NCBI RefSeq assembly: GCF_014926585.1
Contig: NZ_CP045422.1
Coordinates: forward strand, 2,324,001 to 2,388,000
DNA from: Devosia beringensis
GTDB lineage: Bacteria > Pseudomonadota > Alphaproteobacteria > Rhizobiales > Devosiaceae
Direction of reading: 5' to 3'
Length of the DNA: 64,000 nt
Below, in pieces: positions 35,565-44,762 of this stretch. Below the pieces are notes generated by a model. That model worked only from the letters and a program-made list of their open reading frames with translations, had not been told where the DNA came from and ran no database searches. Made by a program: the position numbers and the translations under genes. Positions within the stretch are counted from its first letter, which is position 1. Each line of letters starts with the position of its first letter.

Positions 35565-37049
35565 CTAGGCCGCGTCGCTGAGCAGTTCTTCGGCCAGGCC
35601 GTATTCGTGCAGTTTGCGGTAGAGGGTCGAGCGGCCGATCTTGAGGGCGCGGGCGACGCGGGACATGCGGCCGCCATGATGCTCGATGGCAAAGACGATG
35701 GCAGCGCGTTCGATCTCGGCCAGGGCGGCGACTTCGCCGGCGGGGTCGAGGAAGCGATCGGGCAAAGCCGGCATGCTGACATGGAGGCGCTGGCGGGCCG
35801 TGGCGGTGTCGATATGGGTCGGCGCTGACGCTACCGGGGCCGCCTCGATTTCCCTGATGGCGCGCTCGCGGCCATTGGCCTGGGCGATGATCTGGGGGAA
35901 GTCGATGGTCTCGAGGAAAGCCCCATCGCTGAGGATGACGGCGCGATAGACGGCGTTTTCCAGCTGGCGGACATTGCCGGGCCAGTCATAGGCGGCCAGC
36001 AGGTCAAGGGCGACCGGGGAAATGCCCAGGATGCGCTTGCCGGATTCGGCGGCGAAGCGGGCGATGAACATGGCGACCATGGCCGGGAGGTCTTCCATGC
36101 GCTCGCGCAAGGGCGGGGTATAGATGGGGAAGACGTTGAGCCGGTAATAGAGATCCTCGCGGAACTCGCCGGATTTGGCCAGGTTCAGCAGGCGCCGGTT
36201 GGTGGCCGAAATGATGCGCACGTTGACGCGCTCGGTGCGGGAGGAGCCAACGGGCTCGATCTCGCCTTCCTGCAAAGCGCGCAGCAGCTTTACTTGGATA
36301 TCGAGCGGCAGCTCGCCGACCTCATCGAGAAACAGGGTGCCGTTATGGGCCTCGGCAAACTTGCCGGGCTGATCGGCGATGGCGCCGGTAAAGGCGCCCT
36401 TCTTGTGCCCGAACAGCACCGATTCAACCAGATTGGGCGGGATGGCGCCGCAGTTGACGGTGATGAAGGGTTTTCCCGCGCGGTCGCCGGAGCCCTGGAT
36501 GATGCGGGCGATGAGTTCCTTGCCGACGCCGGTCTCGCCCTCGATGAGGACGGGAATGGTCGACTTGGCGGCCTTGGCGCAGAGGCTGATGACGCGGGCC
36601 ATGGAGGGCGCCCGGGCAATCATGTCGGCGGCGGTGAAGGTGCCGGTCTTGCGGGCGCGTTCGGCGCGGATGGTGGCTTCGAGTGCGTCCAGCTTCATGG
36701 CATTGCGCAGCGAGATGACCAGGCGCTCGGGCGCCACGGGCTTGACGAAATAGTCGGCGGCGCCATTGCGCATGGCCGAGATCACGGTTTCGAGCGAGGC
36801 ATTGGCGGTTTGGATGATGACGGGGGTGGTCAGGCCCTCGCGGCGCATGGCCTCCATCACGCCCATGCCGTCCAGATCGGGCATGACCAGATCGAGGATC
36901 ATGGCGCCGATATTGCGGTCGTCGCGCAGGATGGCCAAAGCCTGTTCGCCGCCGGTAGCGGTGAGCGGCTTGAAGCCGGCCCGGTTGGCGACCTCGGCGG
37001 TCAGACGCAACTGAACCGGATCATCATCAACTACCAGAATGCGCGTCAT
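35565..37049 (-). CDS. Sigma-54-dependent response regulator, NtrC family (TacA-like?)
   Basis: A 494-residue three-domain regulator: a receiver with the acidic cluster at 8-10 and phospho-acceptor Asp53, an AAA+ domain with Walker A GETGVGKE (171-178) and the sigma-54 contact loop GAFTGA (218-223), and a Fis-type helix-turn-helix at the C-terminus (about 450-485). It activates sigma-54 promoters when phosphorylated. No histidine kinase gene is adjacent. A full CtrA-type box lies 70 nt upstream of the start, which recalls Caulobacter tacA, a CtrA-activated sigma-54 regulator; orthology is an inference. Confidence 0.9.
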   Translation of the reverse strand: MTRILVVDDDPVQLRLTAEVANRAGFKPLTATGGEQALAILRDDRNIGAMILDLVMPDLDGMGVMEAMRREGLTTPVIIQTANASLETVISAMRNGAADYFVKPVAPERLVISLRNAMKLDALEATIRAERARKTGTFTAADMIARAPSMARVISLCAKAAKSTIPVLIEGETGVGKELIARIIQGSGDRAGKPFITVNCGAIPPNLVESVLFGHKKGAFTGAIADQPGKFAEAHNGTLFLDEVGELPLDIQVKLLRALQEGEIEPVGSSRTERVNVRIISATNRRLLNLAKSGEFREDLYYRLNVFPIYTPPLRERMEDLPAMVAMFIARFAAESGKRILGISPVALDLLAAYDWPGNVRQLENAVYRAVILSDGAFLETIDFPQIIAQANGRERAIREIEAAPVASAPTHIDTATARQRLHVSMPALPDRFLDPAGEVAALAEIERAAIVFAIEHHGGRMSRVARALKIGRSTLYRKLHEYGLAEELLSDAA

Positions 37050-37118
37050 TCAAACTCCGGTCTTCTTGCTGCGGCATCGATTCGTGTGCCGTTTTGGGAA
37101 CAAGTTGAGCGGATGGGG

Positions 37119-37133
37119 TTAAGGGGCGATTAA
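37119..37133. promoter_or_regulatory. CtrA-type box upstream of the sigma-54 regulator gene
   Basis: TTAAGGGGCGATTAA is an exact TTAA-N7-TTAA match to the full-length CtrA recognition pattern. It is about 70 nt upstream of the leftward start codon at 37049, a usual place for an activator. Binding is inferred from sequence and position alone. Confidence 0.55.
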
Positions 37134-37149
37134 TCATGGAGAATTTGGC

Positions 37150-37335
37150 GGGGTGAGGGGAGGGGTCTCCTCTCCCGTTTACGGGAGAGGGGGACCACGC
37201 GGAGCGTGGTGGAGAGGGGAGCTACAGGCGCGAACGCTAGTTCGACCCCCGCGGACCAGCGGCGCCATCCTGCTCGCGGCACCCCCCTCCACCGCCTGAC
37301 GGCGGTGCCCCTCCCCCGCTCGCGGGGGAGGAAAT
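37150..37335. repeat. Mosaic of four short perfect palindromes
   Basis: The gap before the oligoendopeptidase gene holds four hairpins in a row: CCTCTCCCGT/ACGGGAGAGG with a 2-nt loop (37169-37190), ACCACGC/GCGTGGT (37193-37209), ACCGCC/GGCGGT (37289-37304), and CCTCCCCCGC/GCGGGGGAGG with a 2-nt loop (37309-37330). The first and last share length, loop size and CCTC...GAGG ends. They look like a family of repeated extragenic palindromes. A related element occurs at 60536-60663. Confidence 0.65.
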
Positions 37336-37428
37336 CCCGTTGCCGGCATCGCGCGCGGGGCGCACCCTTCCCAAGCCATTCCCCGCTGGGTAAGGTCCGC
37401 GCCAAATCAGATGTGCCGGAGACTTGCC

Positions 37429-39231
37429 ATGAATGCGCCCGCCCAGAAGAGCCACAATCAGTTCGGCAATCTGCCGGTCTGGGATCTCAGCGACCTCTAT
37501 CCGGGTGGCGACAGCGCCGAATTCAAGGCGGACCTGGAAAAGGCCAAGGCCGATGCCGCGCGCTTTGAGGTGGACTACAAGGGCAAGCTGATTGCGCTGA
37601 CCCAGGCGGGCGATCTGATCAAGGCTATCAAGGACAGTGAGGCGCTGGGTGACCTCACCGGCCGGATCGGCTCATTCGCCTTCCTGCAATATGCGCAGAA
37701 ATCGACCGATCCGGACCGCGCCAAGTTCATGGGCGACACCAATGAGGCGCTGACCAACCTCTCCACCCGCGTGCTGTTTTTCGAGCTTGAGCTCAACCGC
37801 ATCGAGGACGCGGACCTCGAAGCTGCCTTTGCCAGCGACACAGAGCTGGCGCGCTACCGCACCTGGTTTGCCGAGCTGCGCAAGGCCAAGCCCTATCAGC
37901 TCGACGACAAGCTCGAAGAGCTGTTCCACGACAAGTCGACCACCTCGTTTTCGGCGTGGAACCGGCTGTTCGACGAGACGCTGAGCAGCCTTGAATTCGA
38001 GGTCAATGGCGAGGTGCTGACCCTTGAAGCCACGCTGCACCTGCTGAGCGAGAAGGACGAGACCAAGCGGGAAGGCGCGTTCAAGGCCTTGGGCAAAACC
38101 CTCAAAGCCAATGGGCGGCTGTTCACCCACATCACCAATGTGCTGGCCAAGGACAAGGAAATCTCCGATCGCTGGCGCGGCTACCAGGACATTGCCGACA
38201 GCCGGCACATGGCCAATTCGGTCGAGCGCGAAGTGGTCGATGCGCTGCAGCAGGCGGTGGAGGCGGCCTATCCGCGGCTCAGCCATCGCTATTACAAGAT
38301 GAAGGCCAAGTGGTTCGGCAAGGACAAGCTCAATGCCTGGGACCGCAATGCCCCGCTGCCGACCAGCGACGAGCGCGTCTGGGACTGGGACAGTGCCGTG
38401 AGCACGGTGATGGAGGCCTATGGCCAGTTCTCGCCCGAACTGGCCGCCTGCGCCGCGCCCTTCTTCAATTCGGGCTGGATCGATGCGCCGAGCGGGGACG
38501 GGAAGCTGTCGGGCGCCTTTGCGCATCCCACCGTGCCGAGCGCGCATCCTTTTCTGATGCTCAACTATATGGGCCGCTCGCGCGATATCATGACGCTGGC
38601 CCATGAGCTGGGCCATGGCGTGCATCAGCGGCTGGCGGCGGCGCAGGGGCCGATCCTGGCCAACACCCCGCTGACCCTGGCCGAGACGGCCTCGGTGTTC
38701 GGGGAAATGCTGACGTTTCGGTCGCTGTTGAACAAGACCACCGACCCGACGCAGCGCTTTGCTTTGCTGTCGAGCAAGGTCGAGGACATGCTCAATACGG
38801 TGGTGCGGCAGATCGCCTTTTACACCTTCGAGCGCCGGGTGCACACGGCGCGGCGGCTGGGCGAGCTCAAGACCGAGCAGATCAACCAGATCTGGCTCGA
38901 TGTGCAGCAGGAATCACTGGGCGACGCGATCATCGCCAATGATGGCTATGAGAGCTTCTGGGCCTATATTCCGCACTTCATCCACTCCCCCTTCTATGTC
39001 TACGCCTATGCCTTTGGTGACTGTCTTGTGAACTCGCTCTACGCACAGTATGAGAAGTCGAGTGATGGCTTCGCCGAGCGCTATTTCGAGCTGCTCAAGG
39101 CCGGGGGAAGCAAGCACCATACCGAACTGCTCGCGCCGTTCGGGCTGGATGCCAAGGATCCCCAATTCTGGTCGCTGGGTCTCTCCATGATCGAGGGGCT
39201 GATCGACGAGCTGGAGGCAACGGCGCCCTGA
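37429..39231 (+). CDS. pepF: Oligoendopeptidase F family (M3) metallopeptidase
   Basis: A 600-residue cytosolic zinc peptidase of the M3B family. The zinc site HELGHGVHQ lies near residue 393 with the downstream Glu in LAETASVFGEM. C-terminal motifs include YAYAFGDCLVNSLY. Such enzymes degrade short peptides. The ATG at 37429 has CCGGAG upstream; an earlier in-frame start gives a poor N-terminus. It is monocistronic or leads into the small subunit IV-like gene at 39311. Confidence 0.92.
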   Translation: MNAPAQKSHNQFGNLPVWDLSDLYPGGDSAEFKADLEKAKADAARFEVDYKGKLIALTQAGDLIKAIKDSEALGDLTGRIGSFAFLQYAQKSTDPDRAKFMGDTNEALTNLSTRVLFFELELNRIEDADLEAAFASDTELARYRTWFAELRKAKPYQLDDKLEELFHDKSTTSFSAWNRLFDETLSSLEFEVNGEVLTLEATLHLLSEKDETKREGAFKALGKTLKANGRLFTHITNVLAKDKEISDRWRGYQDIADSRHMANSVEREVVDALQQAVEAAYPRLSHRYYKMKAKWFGKDKLNAWDRNAPLPTSDERVWDWDSAVSTVMEAYGQFSPELAACAAPFFNSGWIDAPSGDGKLSGAFAHPTVPSAHPFLMLNYMGRSRDIMTLAHELGHGVHQRLAAAQGPILANTPLTLAETASVFGEMLTFRSLLNKTTDPTQRFALLSSKVEDMLNTVVRQIAFYTFERRVHTARRLGELKTEQINQIWLDVQQESLGDAIIANDGYESFWAYIPHFIHSPFYVYAYAFGDCLVNSLYAQYEKSSDGFAERYFELLKAGGSKHHTELLAPFGLDAKDPQFWSLGLSMIEGLIDELEATAP

Positions 39232-39310
39232 TGCAAGGTCAAGCGGGGCCAAGCCGGTCACCGACTTTGGACGCATAGACTTTACCAAACCCTGGACTTA
39301 CGAGGACGAC

Positions 39311-39478
39311 ATGGCCACCAAACACCGCCCCGAACACCATTCCGAGCTGCAGGCTGAATCCCCGATGGATTATGCCCAGCACGAAGCGACCTATGAGGGC
39401 TTCCTCACGGCCGTCAAATGGTCCGTCATCGGCTTGGCGGCGACAGCAGTGATCCTCTACTTCCTGATCCAGCCCTGA
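39311..39478 (+). CDS. aa3-type cytochrome oxidase subunit IV-like small protein
   Basis: A 55-residue protein with a polar N-terminus rich in His and Glu, the motif MDYAQHEATYEGFL, and a single C-terminal helix (about 34-53). This matches the bacterial aa3-type cytochrome c oxidase subunit IV family, a one-helix peptide associated with the oxidase. It is not linked to other oxidase genes here, which is common for this family in Hyphomicrobiales. A GAGGA sequence lies just upstream of the ATG. It stands 66 nt before the transhydrogenase operon. Confidence 0.75.
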   Translation: MATKHRPEHHSELQAESPMDYAQHEATYEGFLTAVKWSVIGLAATAVILYFLIQP

Positions 39479-39543
39479 TTTTCAGCGCAGGTACGGGCAT
39501 TTCATTCTAGCCTGTCCACCGGGCAGGCGGGCAGGAGAATTTC

Positions 39544-41163
39544 ATGAAGATTGCCATCGTTCGCGAGCGTCTCGACGGGGAGAACCGCGTTGCGGCCACC
39601 CCCGAGACGGTCGGCAAGCTCATTGCGCTGGGTGCCAGCGTCGCGGTCGAAAAAGGCGCCGGGCTCGGCTCGCGCATTCTTGACGCCGACTATGAAACAG
39701 CCGGCGCCGTAATCGGCGCGACGGCAGCAGTGACGCTCAAGGGCGCCGATGTCGTGCTGACCGTGCGGCGGCCCGAGGCGGCCGCGCTGGCGGGCGTCAA
39801 CAAGGGCGCGCTGCTGATCGGCGCGCTCGACCCCTATGGCAATGACAAGGACGTGGCGGCGCTGGCCAAGGCCGGAGTCACCGCCATGGTGATGGAATTC
39901 ATGCCGCGCATTACCCGTGCGCAGGTGATGGACATTCTCTCCAGCCAGGCCAATCTGGCCGGCTATCAGGGCGTGATCGAAGCGGCTGCCGCCTTCGACC
40001 GGGCCTTCCCCATGATGATGACCGCTGCCGGTACGGTTCGGCCGGCCAAGGTCTTCGTGATGGGCGCCGGTGTGGCGGGCCTGCAGGCCATTGCCACGGC
40101 CAAGCGCCTGGGCGCGGTGGTTTCGGCCACCGATGTGCGGCCTGCGGCCAAGGAACAGGTCGAAAGCCTGGGCGGCAAGTTCGTCGCCGTCGAGGATGAC
40201 GAGTTCAAGCAGGCCGAAACGGCCGGCGGCTATGCCAAGCAGATGTCAGCGGAATACCAGGCCAAGCAGGCCGAGCTGACCGCGCAGCACATTGCCAAGC
40301 AGGATATCGTGATCACCACCGCGCTGATCCCGGGGCGCCCGGCGCCGCGGCTGATCACCAAGGCCATGGTGGAATCCATGGCGCCCGGTTCGGTGATCGT
40401 GGATCTGGCGGCCGAGCGCGGCGGCAATGTCGAGCTGACGGTGCCCGGCAAGGTGATCGAGCACAAGGGTGTGACGATCATCGGCTATACCAATATGCAG
40501 GGTCGCATCCCGACCACGGCCAGCCAGCTTTATGCGCGTAACCTCCTGGCTTTCCTCACCACGCTGATCGATGCCAAGGGCAAGACCCTGGCGATCAACT
40601 GGGATGACGAACTGGTCAAGGCGACGGTGCTGACACGCGATGGCGCGGTGGTGCATCCGAACTTTGTCGGTGCCGCGATTGCCGACGAGGCCAAGCCGGT
40701 TGCCGTGGTCAAGGCGGCGCCAAAGCCCGCCGGCAAGAGTGTCGAGGCCAAGGCAAGCCTGGCCAAGACCGGCGCAGCATCGGCCGCCCCGGCCAAGCCG
40801 GAAGCAGCCAAAAAGCCTGTTGCGGCCAAGCCGGTGATTGCCGCCATGGCCGATACGCCCAAGCAGGCCGCGCCAGGGGTGGAGCAATCCATTCCGGCCG
40901 CTGCCGAGGCGCCGGCGACGCCGGCCAAGCGCGCCGCGACCAGGAAGGCGGCCGCGGTGATGGACAGTGCCGCCAAGGCGGCCACCGTACCAACAGCCAA
41001 GGCGCCGACAATACCCAAGAAGCCGGCTAGTGCGCCGGCAAAGGCCAAGGCTGCAGCGAGCAAGCCTGCCGCCAAGGCCAAGGCGCCTGCCGCCGCCAAG
41101 CCCGCTGCCCCCAAGAAGACCGCAGCACCCAAGAAGCCCGCAGCCCCAAAGGGAGCCCAGTAA
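39544..41163 (+). CDS. pntAA: NAD(P) transhydrogenase subunit alpha part 1, with long Lys/Ala/Pro tail
   Basis: A 539-residue protein. Residues 1 to about 379 are the NAD(H)-binding domain I of proton-translocating transhydrogenase, with MGAGVAGLQAIATAKRLGAVV, the mobile-loop region and VDLAAERGGNVE. Such subunits normally end near 380. Here about 160 further residues (380-539) are almost only Ala, Lys, Pro, Thr and Ser, in AAKP/KKPAAP-like repeats resembling histone H1 or TolA linkers. The next gene, pntAB, starts directly after the TAA. A GGCAGGAG ribosome site precedes the ATG. Confidence 0.94.
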   Translation: MKIAIVRERLDGENRVAATPETVGKLIALGASVAVEKGAGLGSRILDADYETAGAVIGATAAVTLKGADVVLTVRRPEAAALAGVNKGALLIGALDPYGNDKDVAALAKAGVTAMVMEFMPRITRAQVMDILSSQANLAGYQGVIEAAAAFDRAFPMMMTAAGTVRPAKVFVMGAGVAGLQAIATAKRLGAVVSATDVRPAAKEQVESLGGKFVAVEDDEFKQAETAGGYAKQMSAEYQAKQAELTAQHIAKQDIVITTALIPGRPAPRLITKAMVESMAPGSVIVDLAAERGGNVELTVPGKVIEHKGVTIIGYTNMQGRIPTTASQLYARNLLAFLTTLIDAKGKTLAINWDDELVKATVLTRDGAVVHPNFVGAAIADEAKPVAVVKAAPKPAGKSVEAKASLAKTGAASAAPAKPEAAKKPVAAKPVIAAMADTPKQAAPGVEQSIPAAAEAPATPAKRAATRKAAAVMDSAAKAATVPTAKAPTIPKKPASAPAKAKAAASKPAAKAKAPAAAKPAAPKKTAAPKKPAAPKGAQ

Positions 41164-41466
41164 ATGGAAGCGATCGACCCCTTCACCTTCCGCCTGGCCA
41201 TCTTCGTGCTGGCGATCTTTGTCGGCTATTTCGTCGTCTGGTCGGTGACCCCGGCGCTGCATACACCACTGATGAGCGTGACCAATGCGATTTCCTCGGT
41301 GATCGTGGTGGGCGCGCTGCTCGCCGTGGGCGTGCATCTGGCGACCGATGCGAGCTGGGTTTCCAAGCTCTTCGGCTTTATCGCCCTGGTTTTTGCCAGC
41401 GTGAATATCTTTGGCGGGTTCCTCGTCACCCAGCGGATGCTGGCCATGTACAAGAAGAAGGGCTGA
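41164..41466 (+). CDS. pntAB: NAD(P) transhydrogenase subunit alpha part 2
   Basis: A 100-residue membrane subunit with three helices (about 10-28, 37-58 and 65-90) and the family motif [20 protein letters not shown]. It corresponds to the first transmembrane part of domain II. The ATG abuts the pntAA stop without a gap, and pntB starts 4 nt after its own stop, giving the operon pntAA-pntAB-pntB as in Rhodospirillum. Confidence 0.95.
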   Translation: MEAIDPFTFRLAIFVLAIFVGYFVVWSVTPALHTPLMSVTNAISSVIVVGALLAVGVHLATDASWVSKLFGFIALVFASVNIFGGFLVTQRMLAMYKKKG

Positions 41467-41470
41467 CGCC

Positions 41471-42901
41471 ATGATTTCTGCAGATATTGCAGCCCTTCTC
41501 TATCTCGTTTCGGGCGTGCTGTTCATCATGGCGCTGCGCGGCCTGTCGAGCCCGCGCACGGCAAGGCAGGGCAATACCTACGGCATGGTCGGCATGGGTA
41601 TTGCCATTGTCACCACGCTGGCTGTGGCGGCGCCGAGCGATGTCATCAGCTGGGCGCTGATCATCGGCGGCATCGGGCTGGGCGGCGGCATCGGCGCCTA
41701 TATGGCGCGGACGGTCAAGATGACCGACATGCCGCAACTGGTTGCCGCCTTCCACTCGCTGGTGGGTCTGGCGGCGGTGTTCGTGGCCGCAGCGGCGCTT
41801 TATGCGCCCGAAGCTTTCCACATTGTCGATATCGATCCTGCCACCGGTCTTGCCGTCGGGCTGATCCATGCCCAGGCGCTGGTGGAAATGAGCATTGGCG
41901 TGGCGATCGGCGCTTTCACCTTTACCGGCTCGGTCATCGCCTTTGCCAAGCTCAACGGCAATATGAGCGGCAAGCCGATCCTGCTGCCGATGCGCCATGT
42001 CATCCACATCGCCATGGCGGCGGTGCTGCTGGGCCTGGTCTGGGCCTTTACCACCTCGGCCGACCCGATGCTGTTCTGGATGATTACCCTGGTGGCACTG
42101 GTGCTGGGCGGGCTGATGATCATTCCGATCGGCGGCGCGGACATGCCGGTGGTGGTCTCCATGCTCAATTCCTATTCGGGTTGGGCGGCGGCGGGCATCG
42201 GCTTCACGCTGGGTAATACGGCGCTCATCATTACCGGCGCGCTGGTGGGCAGCTCGGGCGCGATCCTGAGCTACATCATGTGCAAGGCGATGAACCGCAG
42301 CTTCATCTCGGTGATCCTGGGCGGCTTTGGCGGCGATAGTGGCGCTGTTGCCGGCGGCGCCGAAGAGGAGCGTCCGGTCAAGCAGGGTGCGGCCGACGAC
42401 GCGGCCTTCCTGATGAAGAATGCCAGCAAGGTCATCATCGTGCCCGGCTATGGCATGGCGGTGGCGCAGGCCCAGCACGCTTTGCGTGAAATGGCCGACC
42501 TGCTCAAGAAGGAAGGCGTCACGGTCAAATATGCCATCCATCCGGTGGCCGGCCGCATGCCCGGGCATATGAACGTGCTGCTGGCGGAAGCCAATGTGCC
42601 CTATGACGAGGTATTCGAGCTCGAGGATATCAATTCCGAGTTTGCCCAGTCCGACGTGGCCTTCGTCATCGGCGCCAATGACGTGACCAATCCGGCGGCC
42701 AAGACCGACAAGACCAGCCCGATCTATGGCATGCCGGTGCTCAATGTCGAAGATGCCGGCACCGTGCTGTTCATCAAGCGCGGCATGGCCGCGGGCTATG
42801 CCGGCGTGCAGAACGAGCTGTTCTTCCGCGACAATACCATGATGCTGTTCGGCGACGCCAAGAAGATGACCGAGGACATCGTCAAGGCATTAGGACATTG
42901 A
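41471..42901 (+). CDS. pntB: NAD(P) transhydrogenase subunit beta
   Basis: A 476-residue subunit with eight to nine helices in the first 260 residues (proton channel, including the His of MSIGVAIGAFTFTGSV-adjacent helices) and the NADP(H)-binding domain III after about 300, with VPGYGMAVAQAQHAL, HPVAGRMPGHMNVLLAEA and NDVTNPAA. It transfers hydride between NADH and NADP+ coupled to the proton gradient. The ATG at 41471 is chosen by family alignment. A terminator follows. Confidence 0.95.
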   Translation: MISADIAALLYLVSGVLFIMALRGLSSPRTARQGNTYGMVGMGIAIVTTLAVAAPSDVISWALIIGGIGLGGGIGAYMARTVKMTDMPQLVAAFHSLVGLAAVFVAAAALYAPEAFHIVDIDPATGLAVGLIHAQALVEMSIGVAIGAFTFTGSVIAFAKLNGNMSGKPILLPMRHVIHIAMAAVLLGLVWAFTTSADPMLFWMITLVALVLGGLMIIPIGGADMPVVVSMLNSYSGWAAAGIGFTLGNTALIITGALVGSSGAILSYIMCKAMNRSFISVILGGFGGDSGAVAGGAEEERPVKQGAADDAAFLMKNASKVIIVPGYGMAVAQAQHALREMADLLKKEGVTVKYAIHPVAGRMPGHMNVLLAEANVPYDEVFELEDINSEFAQSDVAFVIGANDVTNPAAKTDKTSPIYGMPVLNVEDAGTVLFIKRGMAAGYAGVQNELFFRDNTMMLFGDAKKMTEDIVKALGH

Positions 42902-42931
42902 CGGATTTGCTGACTGTCGTTGTGTAATATA

Positions 42932-42955
42932 GGGTCGCCTTCGGGCGGCCCTTTT
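42932..42955 (+). terminator. Intrinsic terminator of the pnt operon
   Basis: GGGTCGCC (42932-42939) pairs with GGCGGCCC (42944-42951), with one G-T wobble and a TTCG loop, followed by TTTT. It stands 30 nt after the pntB stop. Confidence 0.85.
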
Positions 42956-43000
42956 ACTTTTCAGGATCTGTTTGTTCTTCCGGGGCCAGGGGAGGATGAG

Positions 43001-44746
43001 ATGGTGACAAGCAAGCGTGTGGTGAGCAGGCCAAAGGCGGCCGCGCAGCCGGCGCCACCGGCACCGGCGCCGGGCAAGACGGCGGTGGTCGTCATTCACG
43101 GTATCGGCGAGCAGACCCCGCTGGAGACGCTGCGGGGCTTTGTCGAGACCGTCTATCAACGGGACAGGGCCCTCGCGAGCCTGCCCGTCGACAAGACCGG
43201 CCTGCTCAACATTGCCATTGTCCCCGATGACGTGACCGGCTCGGCCGAGTTGCGTCGCATCACCACGCTCAAGGACGGTCCGCAGAAGCGGACGGATTTT
43301 TTCGAGTTCTACTGGGCCGACATCATGGACGGCACGCCGCTCGATATGGTGACAGGCTGGATAAGGACGCTGCTGCTGCGTTCCCCGCTGCAGCTGCCGC
43401 GCTCAGCCAAGGTTCGCTGGGCCTGGGCCATTATGTGGGTGTTCGCCATCATTATCCTGGGAGCTGGGCTGGTCACGGCCTATCCGGAGTCACTGCAGTC
43501 CATCGAGGCATGGGGCCCCCTGCCGCAGATCGGTGACAGGCTGGCCGCGGCCCGCCCTTTGATTGCCGCGGGCGTCGTAGGCCTGGCCATCCTGCTGCGC
43601 CTGCTGCGGGTGGTGAAGCTGAAGGGCCTACTGGTCGTGGCGGGGCTCGGCGTCGCCCTGTTCCTGGTGCCCGCGCCCCTGGCGGATTCCTTGCGTTTCT
43701 GGGCGGCGGCATTGACCGCGCTGGTCGGCTGGAGCCTGCATGCCGTGGTGACCCCCTTTGCAGGCGACGTTGTGCGCTATGTGCGGGCAACGCCGAGCAC
43801 GGTTGAACGCCGCCGGCTGGTGCGCGAGCGCGGTTTGGCGCTGCTGGAGGCGCTGCACCAGAAGCGCCGCAATGGTCCGCCGCTCGAAGCATTTGCCACG
43901 GTGCCTGCGGACAATCCGCCGCTTTATGATCGCATCGTCATTGTCGGCCACAGCCTGGGGACCATCATCGGCTATGACATCCTGCAGCTGTTCTGGGACA
44001 AGCACGGGCCTACGCACCATCAGAGCTGGAACCCCGCGGCAGAGGGCGTGCAGGACGCCCTCAAGGCCTGCGACGCCTATGTGCAAGCGGCCTGGCCCGA
44101 TCGGGGCGCAGCGTTCGACAGGGCGGGCTTCGCCGCAGCGCAGGCCCGGCTCCTGGCTGTGCTGGCAAAGCAAAGTCCGGGCTGGCGGATCAGCGACTTC
44201 ATCACGCTGGGTAGTCCGCTGGCGCATGCCGAATTCCTGCTCGTGGACAATGCAGACCAGGTCAGACAAGCAGCCGAGGAGCGACGGTTCGCCACGGCGC
44301 CACCGCATCCCGACCCTTTACAGCTGGGCAGCATGCTGTTCTCGCGAACCGGCCTGGCGCAAAGAGCGGACGGCAGCGAGGAACCGCTTTATCCTCATTT
44401 CGCGGCCCAGTTTGCCGCCGTCAAATGGACCAATATCTTTGACGAGGCGACCAATCCGCTGCTCGGCGATCTGATCTCGGGGTCTCTGAAAACAGACTTC
44501 GGATCGGGGATCGAGGAGCATGGAGTTTCGATAACGCGTCCCGGCTGGCCGGGTTTTCTCGGTCGCATCTTCACCCACACGCGCTATTGGAGCTGGGACC
44601 CCGGCTATGAGCCCAGTGCCGCCAATGTGGAAGCTGCTGCCGTGGCCATGGCCAAGCCGGACGAGGCAGCGCGCCGCGAATTGCTCTGGCACAATGTGCC
44701 CGAACACATTCGCCAGCTGCGCCTGGCGCTTCGCCTCGAGAGCTGA
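43001..44746 (+). CDS. Membrane-anchored alpha/beta-hydrolase-like protein, unknown
   Basis: A 581-residue protein. After an Ala/Pro-rich start comes TAVVVIHGIGEQTPLETL, an oxyanion-hole-like segment of lipase-type hydrolases. Two to four hydrophobic segments (about 140-260) follow, and then VIVGHSLGTIIGYD with the nucleophile elbow GHSLG near residue 318. The C-terminal half has DFITLGSPLAHAEF, another lipase-like motif. This suggests a membrane-bound serine esterase or lipase; the substrate is unknown. The ATG at 43001 follows GGGGAGGATGAG. It is preceded by the pnt terminator, so has its own promoter. Confidence 0.75.
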   Translation: MVTSKRVVSRPKAAAQPAPPAPAPGKTAVVVIHGIGEQTPLETLRGFVETVYQRDRALASLPVDKTGLLNIAIVPDDVTGSAELRRITTLKDGPQKRTDFFEFYWADIMDGTPLDMVTGWIRTLLLRSPLQLPRSAKVRWAWAIMWVFAIIILGAGLVTAYPESLQSIEAWGPLPQIGDRLAAARPLIAAGVVGLAILLRLLRVVKLKGLLVVAGLGVALFLVPAPLADSLRFWAAALTALVGWSLHAVVTPFAGDVVRYVRATPSTVERRRLVRERGLALLEALHQKRRNGPPLEAFATVPADNPPLYDRIVIVGHSLGTIIGYDILQLFWDKHGPTHHQSWNPAAEGVQDALKACDAYVQAAWPDRGAAFDRAGFAAAQARLLAVLAKQSPGWRISDFITLGSPLAHAEFLLVDNADQVRQAAEERRFATAPPHPDPLQLGSMLFSRTGLAQRADGSEEPLYPHFAAQFAAVKWTNIFDEATNPLLGDLISGSLKTDFGSGIEEHGVSITRPGWPGFLGRIFTHTRYWSWDPGYEPSAANVEAAAVAMAKPDEAARRELLWHNVPEHIRQLRLALRLES

Positions 44747-44762
44747 TGGTGGGCCGGGCGGC

